From Fennellomyces sp. T-0311 (Eukaryota; Mucoromycota; Mucoromycetes; Mucorales; Lichtheimiaceae): a stretch of DNA of 64,000 nt. The position numbers were made by a program, and so were the translations under genes. The notes beneath the pieces were generated by a model. It was not told the DNA's origin, made no database searches, and saw only the letters and a list, made by a program, of their open reading frames with translations. This document shows positions 1-10,764 of the stretch, piece after piece. Positions within the stretch are counted from its first letter, which is position 1; the number at the start of each line of letters is the position of its first letter. The stretch lies in the NCBI GenBank assembly GCA_025266875.1, contig JALLLT010000043.1, positions 248,001 to 312,000 of the forward strand, given 5' to 3'.

Positions 1-1454
1 TAGCAAGGACTAACGTAATCTGTGTGTATGCTGAGATACATACATTAGAGGAACCTGAGCTATTTCTGATATACGTACTTGGGTAAGAAAGATCTTGAGG
101 AGGAGCAGTGAAGCTCTGGATCTAGTAAATTTACTTTTTTTGGACACAAAGAAATTGCTCTATCTAATCGTCAAGCCCACGCTGTGCCTTCGATGAAAAC
201 GGGATATGTTTTGAACTAAAAATTAAGCTAGCTGCAAGCTATTGGACAGTATCAATAGTACTAGGAATACAGAGGAAGTGGATGGACATAGGATTAATTA
301 ACAGAATCGGGAAGCCAAACAAGTGCCGTGCTCATATCACTCGCTAAAGAAGTCAAACTGACTTTCGATGATGGCGCTTCCGATATTACGTAATGGCATT
401 GGCTTATCTAAAGGCCATTAAAGGAGCAGCATGTCTTTGAGCGCGTTCAGGTAACCCACCAGAATAAGTTTTAAAGAGCGGAAATACGTTTTGCACAAAA
501 TTGCTTCCCGGGTGCCATTTGAGTACAAAAAACTATTTTGGATCAGAATAAATTCCTTCTCAAAAGTATTTACTTTTTAAATGCATTTTCAGCAATTTTT
601 TGGGTGATAGAGCCGATATTTTCAAAATGACTTTTGAGAATGACTTTTGAGAGTGACTTTCGCATCCGAACGCGCCTTTGATACAATCACGAGATTACGT
701 AGGAGTTAAGATATTCTGGTGTTACCGTCTGAGGGACCTTTCAATAGTTGGCTCATATGAAACAGCACTTCCCAAGTTGTACTATCGAGCCCATCACTTC
801 GGCCAGTTTCGGCATATATCCCAAAAAAAGGTTCTTGAGGAGCAGAGTACTTCAAAAGTGAAAGTTGGTGTGCGTATGCTATGTAGGTATCAGCGTGATA
901 CCATCGAAACACTGCTGGGTTTGAGAAACTAGCCTCGGACTCTGGCACGAACATGTTGATCTTCCCCCTGTTACTATGTCGACATTACCATTGTTCTTTC
1001 CCAGTCAACGCGATCGCGGTTTATCGTGGCACTCATTCACCATTAACATATCGCAATCTCGGTTTAAACCGCCACGTGACATAGTACCGAGGCACCGACC
1101 ATGGTACTCACCGATCGCGTTTCCGCCCTTCCACACCATCACGCAGCTGTACACAATATGTATCTAGTGATACGTCGAATAGCAATCTATATAATAGGAC
1201 ATTGCAGAGCAAAAAACTTGCTAAGCGACATACGGCTCCATGAGCTCTGTAACCCTAAGGCGGTCAGATAAAGTTTGGGCTTGGCTGCGAAGGTTGCACC
1301 ATGTCATATCACAAGAGGACCATATGCATTATTTCATTTTTTCCCATCTCTTTCGCTTTTTTTTTACACCTGAACTTGCAAACAGTCAACTGTACATCGT
1401 CCCGTAAAGCTTTGCGATTTATTCCGTCGAATCACAGAATAGTCTGCTACAAGC
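1..1454. other. Intergenic, no supported gene
   Basis: Several short open frames occur on both strands but none has a recognisable motif or a convincing exon chain. The last 150 bases before 1455 are presumably promoter and 5' UTR of the HET gene that follows. I see no RNA gene or repeat here. Confidence 0.5.
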
Positions 1455-3074
1455 ATGTATATCGAGTATGTCACGCCACAACGAGTGGCCGATCTAAACA
1501 TTACGGAGTACAACTCGAAAGGAGGCTCATACAGACCCACATGGCTCATCCGCACTTCCGACTGGGAAAAGGTTCCTGGCACCAATGCTGTTGACGGCTA
1601 CCACGCTCTATCATATTGCTGGGAACAATCAGGCAAAATCAAGAAACGTGCAAACGAGGAACCTATCTGCATTGACAAAGGGCGGCACCGCATTAAAACT
1701 GTTGTCGAGAAACGTAGCGCGTCCACTTTTTTTCGAAAGCATAAAGCAACGAAAGTGACATACGAAAGATTGCTCCAGCAGATATGCAAGGATTTTGATA
1801 TAGAGTACTTATGGTACGACAAGATCTGCATCAACCAGGCCAACAAGGCAGAAAAGCATCGCGAAATCAAGCAAATGCATCTCGTTTACAGCAACGCGCG
1901 TTACACAGTCGCCTTGGTCCCAGAAGTGAACATTGACGATCCCGAACAGTTCGACAGTATGGACTGGATGGGAGGAAATATCGTAGCGAAACTCACAGCA
2001 ATGGTTCAAACTCTAAAGTCACGGTGGTTCCAACGGAGCTGGACACTGGAGGAACTTATGATGTCAACGCAGATTTTGGTCATCGGGCGAAACACCCATT
2101 TTTGGTCTCTTGCAGATATCAAACAAGGCCAGAAGTTAAAGGAAAATGACTTTATGGCGAATACCATGCTCGGATTCAAGGAACGTACAATGAAAAGCGC
2201 AAATCAAGTGCTCAGATATGCCCACTTGCGTACAAGCGCGAATGAACACGACAAGATCTTTGCGCTGGCCAATATTTTTGCCGATAGTATTACCATCGAC
2301 GTTAATTACGACAGCGATGTATTGGCTCTAATGGCTAAATTTTATCGCCGCTTGGCTCAAAAGGATTTATCGCTCATGTGCTTTGGATCACCCTTAAATG
2401 CAGATGGACATCCTGGATTGACAACGACTATGAGATCCTATCACCTCCCTTCTTGGACAGGCGTTGCTGGATTACATGCAGCCCAACCAGTAGCCGATAT
2501 TACCCTGGATAAAAGTTGCGACTATACAGTAGACGAGAATATGGTATTACATATACGGTGTCGATACCACACCATACGTCCTAACATACGCAGCATGTCA
2601 GATTTTATGGAAAGTGACGAACGAAAGAAGAAAGCAGAGAAAAATTATTACAAAATGGTCGGCTCAATGGATGACTTTGGCGACGAAAGCGAGGCGCTGG
2701 ACTGGAGTCACTGGATTCTATTGAGAGCAGCAGGTGGTTCTTTAACTCACTATTACAAACCAGAGATCCAGGCTCAATTTCTCTTACCGGTGTTGCCACT
2801 CTCCCTCACCGAAGGATGCGACGAGTGTGTTATATTGGGTGTCGTATTTAACAGTGTGAAGCAAATGGTGGTCAACGGCGCCTTTGCTGGCTATAGACAC
2901 ACCTATATATCTCCAGTTGCAAGAAAGATACCCGGCGGTTCTTCACATAAAATCATCGGTATGGTAATTTTGAAATATTTCCAGATAGACGAGCCGCGCA
3001 CCAGCCCGCAAGCATTCATGGATAAAATGTTCAGTATATTTGAATGCAAGGCTCATGACTTTTTAATTAAATAA
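1455..3074 (+). CDS. HET-domain protein (heterokaryon-incompatibility-like), copy A
   Basis: Uninterrupted 539-aa single-exon gene starting at ATG 1455 (MYIEYVTPQ). The N-terminal half carries HET (PF06985) signatures in order: YHALSYCWEQSG near residue 50, LWYDKICINQ near 120, an EIKQMHLVYSNA stretch right after it, and RSWTLEE near 195. The C-terminal 300 residues are family-specific, with RTSANEHDKIFALANIF and LPSWTG shared with the neighbouring copy. In ascomycetes HET domains trigger cell death on allorecognition and their fold is related to TIR domains. Whether this protein does so is unknown. The next gene (3910-5605) is a clear paralogue, and both lie on the same strand. The start is supported because the paralogue also begins MYI-Y. 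The domain call is firm; the function is inference. Confidence 0.85.
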   Translation: MYIEYVTPQRVADLNITEYNSKGGSYRPTWLIRTSDWEKVPGTNAVDGYHALSYCWEQSGKIKKRANEEPICIDKGRHRIKTVVEKRSASTFFRKHKATKVTYERLLQQICKDFDIEYLWYDKICINQANKAEKHREIKQMHLVYSNARYTVALVPEVNIDDPEQFDSMDWMGGNIVAKLTAMVQTLKSRWFQRSWTLEELMMSTQILVIGRNTHFWSLADIKQGQKLKENDFMANTMLGFKERTMKSANQVLRYAHLRTSANEHDKIFALANIFADSITIDVNYDSDVLALMAKFYRRLAQKDLSLMCFGSPLNADGHPGLTTTMRSYHLPSWTGVAGLHAAQPVADITLDKSCDYTVDENMVLHIRCRYHTIRPNIRSMSDFMESDERKKKAEKNYYKMVGSMDDFGDESEALDWSHWILLRAAGGSLTHYYKPEIQAQFLLPVLPLSLTEGCDECVILGVVFNSVKQMVVNGAFAGYRHTYISPVARKIPGGSSHKIIGMVILKYFQIDEPRTSPQAFMDKMFSIFECKAHDFLIK

Positions 3075-3909
3075 AGCAGATACCCAATGCCCTTTTATAT
3101 ATTGCGTAATGAAAAAGCAACACACCGTATTTTCGCTGGTTATTAAGCTAAGCTTCTTTATAATAAATCTTTATAATAAACGAATTGTTAAAGGGTCTGG
3201 TATCATATAGTGCGAAATAATATGTCCAGAGTACCTCTTTTCCTTGCGTATGGCGCTTTGATTGGGCCCAAAGGTACGGATGTGTTCTAGATCGATTACT
3301 CTATATAGAATATGCCGTAAGCTGAATAAAAATAAATTGATCTTGGTAAACGCTACCGGTTAGCGAATACAAACGAATCCATCAGTATTTTTCGTACATT
3401 CAATCTCAAATTTGAAATCGTTATACATGCAATCCAAAAATTTCATCTCACAGCGTACGTGATAAGATAAAAGTAGCAATTGTCCGGGGAGGAAGCAGCT
3501 TGAATATTGGAAAACATTCGGAAAGCTAATGTTTGTGATTTACATGCATAACTTAAAAATACCTTTCCGGAGAATGGTACGAGGATCGGGCCAAAGGTCA
3601 TGTCGTTAACTGTATCAATGGTGTTACTGATCAACCATTGGTATCGCCTAATTGCTTGAAAAATACCAAATATGTATCGCGTGTTTGCCTATTTCATTCT
3701 TGTGGAACCATCTAAACTTTACGAATGGTACCGATCGGTATAAAACCGAAAAACTGTGTGAAGATATGTTTAGTTTTGCGCCTTCACTCCATTATATTAT
3801 TCTTTGAATTCTTCATACTCCAAAACTTCGCTTTGCGACAAGAACATAGGTATGTATGCAGTAGACAAAGTCAAAATGGAGCATTTTTTAAGAACCTTTA
3901 GGAGGATCG
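3075..3909. other. Intergenic between the two HET genes
   Basis: AT-rich spacer containing the 3' end of copy A and the presumed promoter of copy B. No coding or repeat signal stands out. Confidence 0.5.
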
Positions 3910-5605
3910 ATGTATATTACATACCGAAGGAATCAACGCGAAGTGACACATATACTTGGGTGGGTAGACTCTTTAAGCACGGAGTTAAGGATCCCATTCA
4001 ATGACATAGCAGAAGGTACGTGTTTTGCAAAAGTGACTTGACTTGATTGACGAGCGGACCTGAACAAAAGGCAATGTGTCGCTAGCATCCGAATTCAGAC
4101 CCAATTGGCTTGTTCGAGTGTCGGATATGCAAGTGGTGCCTGGATCAAGTGTAACCGACCCGTACTGGGCATTGTCATACTCTTGGAATCAATCCGGAGA
4201 AATATTTAAGACTGGTGATGAAAAATACGATCGAATTGACCAAGGCAAACACCAGATCATCTCGTGTCAAACTTCGATTGAATCGATTGGAGGTGTCGAG
4301 AGGACATTTGTTGATACAACGACAGAAGAAACTCGACTGGTCAAATTCGAAGAGCTTATTAAGCAAATGTGCCACGATTTTGGCATTCAGTATCTATGGT
4401 ACGACCAAATGTGTATCGACCAAAGCGATCATGATGCAAAAATGCAAGAGATACAACAAATGCACCTGATCTACAAAAATGCGTATTGTACACTTGTTCT
4501 GATGCCGGAATTGAAAATCATTGGAAAAAGCAGGTTTGGCCGACGCTTTGCGAATCCGGATGTGATTGCAAAATCAGAGTGGTGCAAACGAGCGTGGACA
4601 CTTGAAGAGGCTTATATGTCCAGAGATATGTTAATCGTCGGGAACGATGTGTACATTTGGTCAGACAGAATTGCGACACCTCTCACCACAGCAACGGGAA
4701 ATTATATGTCCAGTCTCAAGGAGAAAGACAAATGGAAAGCTAGTACAGCGCTTCGGTATGCGAAAACACGCACAAGCAGCAAGGCACACGATAGAGTTTT
4801 TGCGCTTGCCAATATTTTTCCGGAGCTCAAGGATTGCATTGCTTTTGGTTACGATCAGCCTTTACTCGATTTGATGGTCCAGTTTTATGGTCACCTTGCC
4901 CAGAACGATCTCTCAATACTATGTTTCGGGAAACTTTTGGTTACAGATATTGATAACGATATCCTATCAGAAGCGCAATGGGCGGAGGCCGATTTACTAC
5001 CATCTTGGACAGGTGCAAAGGGTCACCATGTAACCCAGCAATGGTTTAATCAAGATGCAGAAATGCGAGCAATATACTACATTGATGAAAGATTTATGCA
5101 TATGAAGTGTACCTGTGTTCCTCTTCGCATCAACAGATTAGCTGATGAATCCATGCATCGACTTGAAGAAGACTGCTATCTTTCCCATAGCTTTATGACT
5201 GGTAGGATGTCTCCTGAAAGTGATACTAGCGGCGATGACGGAATTCCAGCACACCTGACCTTTGCAAAGATGCCAAGTTCCGCCAAAGACCAATACTGGG
5301 AGACCACAAATTACGACTTGCAAGCAACACATATTCTTCCAATCAAGAAAGAAGAAGCGGGATGGATTAATACGCTATCAAGTCCAACCGACATAGGCGG
5401 ATGCTTGTCACTTATTGACGACGAGCAAGCAGAATATCTTATCCTTTCGGATGTATGCTTTCGTTCATCCCCTTATAGATATTCTTGCTATCCAGTTGTC
5501 GCAAAGAACGGCAACTATTTCAAGTCTGTCGGCGTATGCTTCCTTACACCTAATATTGAAATCACTTTCGATTTGAAAACTACGCAAAGAATTGTCATTG
5601 AGTAG
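3910..5605 (+). CDS. HET-domain protein, copy B (two exons)
   Basis: Best model joins 3910-4015 and 4071-5605, giving 546 aa. The long open frame has no ATG at its 5' end (a TGA lies in frame at 4061), so a single-exon reading would need a GTG start. A 55-nt intron (GTACG...AAAAG, 4016-4070) restores frame with an upstream exon starting MYITYRRNQ, which matches MYIEYVTPQ of copy A. HET signatures follow: YWALSYSWNQSG, LWYDQMCIDQ, EIQQMHLIYKNA and RAWTLEE. The C-terminal part again contains RTSSKAHDRVFALANIF and LPSWTGAKG. Paralogue and neighbour of 1455-3074. Role by analogy is non-self recognition or immunity-like cell death, which is not shown for this lineage. The intron is inferred from splice sites, frame and paralogue similarity. 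Confidence 0.82.
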
Positions 5606-5677
5606 TAAATTACGCAAACTCTTTATGATATCATTCTTTTTACGATTACAGATAAACTGCTTTATAAAACAAAATCG

Positions 5678-7775
5678 TTAATATCGCTTCTTGAAGACAA
5701 CGTACAAGTCACTCGGGCTCGTAACTCCCAAGCTACATTTTGTGGCAATGCTTTCCGGTGTATGAATGCTATCCTTTGGTAAGTGCCATTCATATTTTCG
5801 GACTGCATAGTTAAGAGCAGTGGTCATCATTAGATATGCACGCTTTATCATTCAGTGATGCAAACAAGACTTACGCAACATGGGCAAAAGTAACCGCTGT
5901 TCCGCCAAGGAAAAGTTCATGCCAATACATTGACGAGTACCAGTACTGAATGGGAGCCAGCCGTATGCTGACTTGCTGTCATATTCATTACCGGGCGCAA
6001 ATCGTTCTGGATTGAATGTATCTGGATCTTTCCACACACGAGAATTTTGATGCAGCTGGTATGTTGATAACGATACTTTTGTTCCCTTTGGAATAAATAT
6101 GCCGCCAAGTGTAGTATCCTTCGTCGCGACTTGAGGAACAAGGTCATCAATCAGACTATACATGCGCAACGTCTAAGAGTTATTGTAAGTTTTACATATG
6201 TAGTTTATCGCCGCTGTTAAATAACATAAACATTAAAATACCTCTTTGATCACCATGTTGATATATGTCAACTGTTGTATCTGTTCCATGGTAGGAACTA
6301 CACTTTCAGGAGCATCTCCAAGAACCTTTATTGCCTCTTCTCTGGCTCTTTGTTGCATTTCCTATAATTGAGTGGAAGCCAAAAAGAATGGTAAGTAGTA
6401 AGTAACTATCCGTCTGATTTGCTAGTTGGTACTCTTACCGGATACATGGCAAGGAAGCAGATCGCAAACGAAAGGGATGAAGCTGTAGTATCATGACCAG
6501 CAAAAAAGAAAATGCAAATGTTACTCTGATACAAGCGAGTTCTGTTCGTGAGACACAGGCCAATACACCCTCCACCAACAACACTTACTAGCAGCTCCTC
6601 GTCGCTCAAACCATTTCCTTCGCTTTGTCCACCTTCAATCATCAATTGCAACAAATCTTTTTCAGTCGCACTCTCTCCATCGATAGCGTCGCCTCGCGCA
6701 TTTCGTTCCTTGATCACCTCTCGTTTCCTGTCAATAACGCCTTGTATCATGTCAAGAAACTCATTCAGTATTCGATGCGTTTGGGCGCGCTTCGGAAAGA
6801 AACTTAAAAACCGCTTCTCTATGACGGGGAATATAACGTAAAACATATTCAGCGCTTCGTGGGTGATATGATTATAGCGGCGGACCCATTCGTTATCATC
6901 GCTGCCAATCGCATCAAAGTCAAAGCCTAGTCAAAGTTAAGTTCATGATATCAAATATCCTTTTTTTCTTGCGCATACCAAAGCCAGCGTTTCCAATGGC
7001 ATCCAGAGTCCAGCGCTCCATTAAATCGTATGCGTCGACAGCTTCTTCGGTCTGATCAATAACTGTAAATAATTTCTCCGTCAAACGACCGAATAAAGCC
7101 AATGGCATTTGTCGGTGGAATGCAGGATTGGCAATCTACAAGCACACGAGTTATTTGGTCGGGCCTTTGTTTCTTCTTTATTACACTGTGTGTACCTTGC
7201 GTTGATCTCTCCAATGTTTTCCAGAAAGGAAGAGGATATTAGGACCGAGGATAAACCTACCAAGAATTGTGCCAGCGAACAGTTTCCTATTCGGTTGCTT
7301 CTCAAAGGTGGCTTCAAGTATCCAACTATCTGGTTAATAGATATTGGAAGAAACAAATATGCTTTGCATACCTGATTTGAAGAGATACTCCTTTGCAATG
7401 GCAGGGTCATTGATTACAACCAGCCATCCAATGAAATTAAAGCGCTACGACATTAGATGGTCAGCTTTCGTGACTTTGGAATCCAGTCATGGCACCTACC
7501 GAATAAAGGCCTTTTTTCATATTGGGCATCAGGGGATCGGCAATGCTTTTCTTGTATTGTGTAGCATCCACATCGGCCAATTTTGCCGCGATAGTCTTGA
7601 AAGCATTGGCATGAGGAATATGACGAAGGTTTCGTGGGGGCATAAAGTATCGGTCCATAACGAAATACACCAGAGCAATAATCACTGCTGCGCTGGAAGT
7701 GAGCCTTCGATTGCTTTTCACAATATGGAGTTGTGGCAGCACGTAGCTACTCCAAACGTATGTAAGGTGCTCCAT
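5678..7775 (-). CDS. Cytochrome P450 monooxygenase, copy 1
   Basis: Multi-exon minus-strand gene, start ATG at 7775 (MEHLTYVWSSYV), stop TAA at 5678-5680. It begins with a short N-terminal membrane anchor (AAVIIALVYFVMDR) followed by a basic/proline hinge (MPPRNLRHIPH). Further on are the I-helix FFAGHDTTASS, the K-helix ETLR motif (the E ends one exon and TLRMY begins the next), the PERF region (FNPERFAPGNEYD), and the heme loop FSTGTRQCIG with the axial Cys. The last exon ends in KKRY. All introns I could check are short GT-AG and preserve frame, so the gene looks intact (roughly 520 aa, normal for microsomal class II P450s). The substrate is unknown. It is a direct tandem paralogue of 8264-10307. 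Confidence 0.9.
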
Positions 7776-7838
7776 TAAGTTTAATTCGCTACGTCTAAAA
7801 CGCCCGACCATTTAAATAGTTTTTTGACTGAGAATCGC

Positions 7839-7860
7839 TCGGCACCCATCCCGATGAGAA
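7839..7860 (-). promoter_or_regulatory. Conserved upstream element of P450 copy 1
   Basis: A 22-base block on the minus strand containing GGGATGGGTGCCGA lies about 64 bp upstream of the start codon. It is repeated with one mismatch at 10378-10399, about 71 bp upstream of P450 copy 2. It is either a shared regulatory site or promoter sequence retained after duplication. Confidence 0.45.
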
Positions 7861-8263
7861 CATTCAACGAATTATCCGGTACTTTACAATCAATACAAGG
7901 CGAGCATAATGCTCCCATAACATCCATGAATTCTAGAGAATCGTCTTTTTATTGTCTACAGAGATGCCTTATGCTTCTCAAATGGAATGTAAAGAATTAC
8001 TGGAAAACTGTGCGGTGGTTCGATTGCATTTGGGATCAAACCCAGCAGGGGGTATTTGGGTAATGACACAAAACCAGCAAGTGTGAGCAGGATGACAAAA
8101 GGCTCCATACTCAAATTAGCAAAGACAAATTGCGCATATTATTATGCCCTGTGGAGCACATGCCAGGAAAATATGAAAGAACTTGCATGCAAAGGTATTT
8201 AGTAGGTACGCACTAGTTAAGCGTAATTTATTATATAATCAACGAAACCTTTTATTAAAAGCG

Positions 8264-10307
8264 CTAATAGCGTCTCTTGAAGATGACGTGCAAATCCATC
8301 GGACTCATGACTCCCAAGTTACGTTTTGTAATGATACTTTCAGGGGTATGAATGGTGTCTTTCGGCAAATGCCATTCATACTTTCGAACTATATACATAG
8401 GAAGGCAGCCCATATTAGGTAAACACTTTGTGATAATGAGCGATAAACTTACGCAGCATGGGCAAAAGCAGCCGTTGTTCCGCCAAAGAAAAATTCATTC
8501 CGATACATTGGCGTGATCCGGTGCTGAACGGAAGCCAGCTGTACGTCTGTTTGTTGTCGTACTCATTGCCAGGTGCAAAGCGTTCCGGATCGAATGTATC
8601 AGGGTTTTCCCACACGCGAGGGTTGTGGTGGAGCTGGTATGTTGATACAGTTATTTGTGTTCCCTTTGGGATAAATACGCCGCCGAGCGTGGTATCTTTT
8701 ACGGAAACTCGAGGAACTAGGAAATCAACGGGGCTGTACATGCGCAGTGTCTGAAGAGAATGTTGAATACAAACGCTAGTGACAGTTGGATAAAATTGGT
8801 ATTTTGACATACCTCTTTGATGATCATGTTGATATACGTTAATTGCTGCATCTGCTCCACAGTTGGGACTACATTTTCTGGGTCGTCTCCAAGGATCTTG
8901 ATCACTTCTTCTCTGGCCCTTTGTTGGATTTCCTGCAATATTGGACCTGGTGTGAGCCGTTTGCCATGTGAATGATGGACAACGTACCGGATACATGGCA
9001 AGGAAGCAAATTGCGAACGAAAGAGCTGACGCTGTGGTATCATGACCAGCAAAAAAGAACACACAAATGTTGCTCTACGTATAAAATAGAGTGAGTTGTT
9101 GAAAAAGTGTTACTCATACAAAACTTACCAGCAACTCTTCGTCAGTCAAACCACCACCTTCACTATGCCCGCCTTCGATCATCAATTGCAAAAGATCCTT
9201 CTCAGAAGCATTTTCGCCGTCCACATCACCACCACGGGCCTCACGTTCGGCAATCACCTCTCTTTTCTTATTAATTATGCCTTGAATCATATCCACAAAC
9301 TCTTTCAGCTCGCGATGCGATTTGGCACGTCCAGGGAAAAAGCGCAACAGTTTTCGCTCAACAAAGGGAAACATGCCAAAGAAAAGCTTTTGGGATGCCA
9401 ATACAATATGGGTGTATCGACGGACCCACGTATTGTCGCTGCTGCTGATCGCGTCGAAATCAAAGCCTGTTGTTCGATAAAGATAAGGTGACCGTGTAAA
9501 GAGGGCTTTTCTCTGTTGTTGTACATACCGAAACCGGCGTTTCCGATGGCATCAAGGGTCCAGCGTTCCATCAAGTCATACGTGTCCACAATCTCTTCGG
9601 TTTGGTCGATGATGGCGAACATTTTCTCTGTCAAGCGACCAAACAGAGCTAATGGCATCTGCCGATGAAATGCGGGATTGGCAACCTGTGAAGCAATTGT
9701 TCAGAAAAGTGATTGTGTGCGACTATTGTACTACCTTTCGTTGATCTCGCCATTGCTTTCCAGAGAGGAAAAGGATGTTTGGGCCAAGAATAAACTGGCC
9801 AACGATGGTGCCAGCGAACCGATCGCCGAGGGGACTCTTGATAAAGGTAGCTTATATTACGGTTGACAGATAATTCGAGAAAAGCTGTTTGGTACATTAC
9901 TTGATTTGAAGAGATATTCCTTGGCGATATCCGGATCGTTGATGATGACGGTCCATCCAGTGGCATCGAATTTCTAAGGTACGCACGATAAGTTTTCTCC
10001 AGGTAGGAGCATGCCTCTCGCCGCACTTTACCGAGTAAAGGCCTTTTTCCGTCTTGAAGGTGAGTGGGTAAGCAATGGATCTGGTGACTTTGTCTGCGCC
10101 CTCATCCCGAATTTGGGATAAGATTGTTCTGAAAGGACTGGCGTGCGGAATGTGGCGAAGACGGCGTGGCGGTTTCAAGATTTTGTCAAGAAGGAAATAC
10201 GCAAGGACAACGACTGCTGCAGCGGTAGTTGTAATCCGCCGATCACTTTTCGCTGTATAAAGCTGTGGCAACACGTAGCTGTTCCACACGTACGCCAGGT
10301 GCTCCAT
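8264..10307 (-). CDS. Cytochrome P450 monooxygenase, copy 2
   Basis: Minus-strand multi-exon gene, start ATG at 10307 (MEHLAYVWNSYV), stop TAG at 8264-8266. It is collinear with copy 1: membrane anchor (AAAVVVLAYFLLDK), proline hinge (KPPRRLRHIPH), I-helix FFAGHDTTASA, PERF segment (FDPERFAPGNEYD) and heme loop FSTGSRQCIG. The final exon encodes RKYEWHLPKD and ends in FKRRY. In-phase introns occur at the same positions as in copy 1, so this is a tandem duplication that has since diverged. Both copies appear functional. Family-level function is NADPH-reductase-dependent oxidation at the ER; the substrate cannot be read from sequence. Confidence 0.9.
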
Positions 10308-10355
10308 ACTGGTGCTTGGCGAAGAATGTCAAGAGGTTCATTGCAAGCCGCGCCT

Positions 10356-10365
10356 TCTTTTATAT
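10356..10365 (-). promoter_or_regulatory. TATA box of P450 copy 2
   Basis: The minus strand reads ACATATAAAAG about 50 bp upstream of the ATG at 10307 and just downstream of the conserved element at 10378-10399, a plausible core promoter. Confidence 0.4.
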
Positions 10366-10377
10366 GTTTTTGTTTAT

Positions 10378-10399
10378 TCGGCACCCATCCCGGTGAGAA
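10378..10399 (-). promoter_or_regulatory. Conserved upstream element of P450 copy 2
   Basis: Counterpart of 7839-7860 with 21 of 22 bases identical. The core GGGATGGGTGCCGA on the minus strand is shared, while the surrounding upstream DNA looks diverged. Confidence 0.45.
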
Positions 10400-10764
10400 A
10401 TACCATCTATGGTGCTGTGAGCCATCGATCATGAGCCGCACAATCATCATTTTGTCAAACGCTGCAACTACCTTATATTACGCGACCATGACACGTGCCT
10501 ATCGTAGACAAGATTGTACAGTATTTCCAAAAAGTAATGCCGGTAGCCCAAGAAATCAATATCATTCGAAAAATGGAAGACGCTGTATATTGTATATTGT
10601 AAAGATTGGGTCCTGGCGACTTTGCTTTTTGGAAATACTGTATTCCAATTCAAAACCTTAGTTTCGGAACAAAAATGACACACTGCTCCGCGCAGCCATC
10701 GACCCAAGCACATCATCACGTTGCACAAGCAATAATAAAATGCATGAAATTTACAGACACCTAG

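Noticed and set aside
1301..1594. Plus-strand frame with hydrophobic start overlapping HET copy A
   Set aside because: It overlaps the clear HET coding region in another frame and has no motif.
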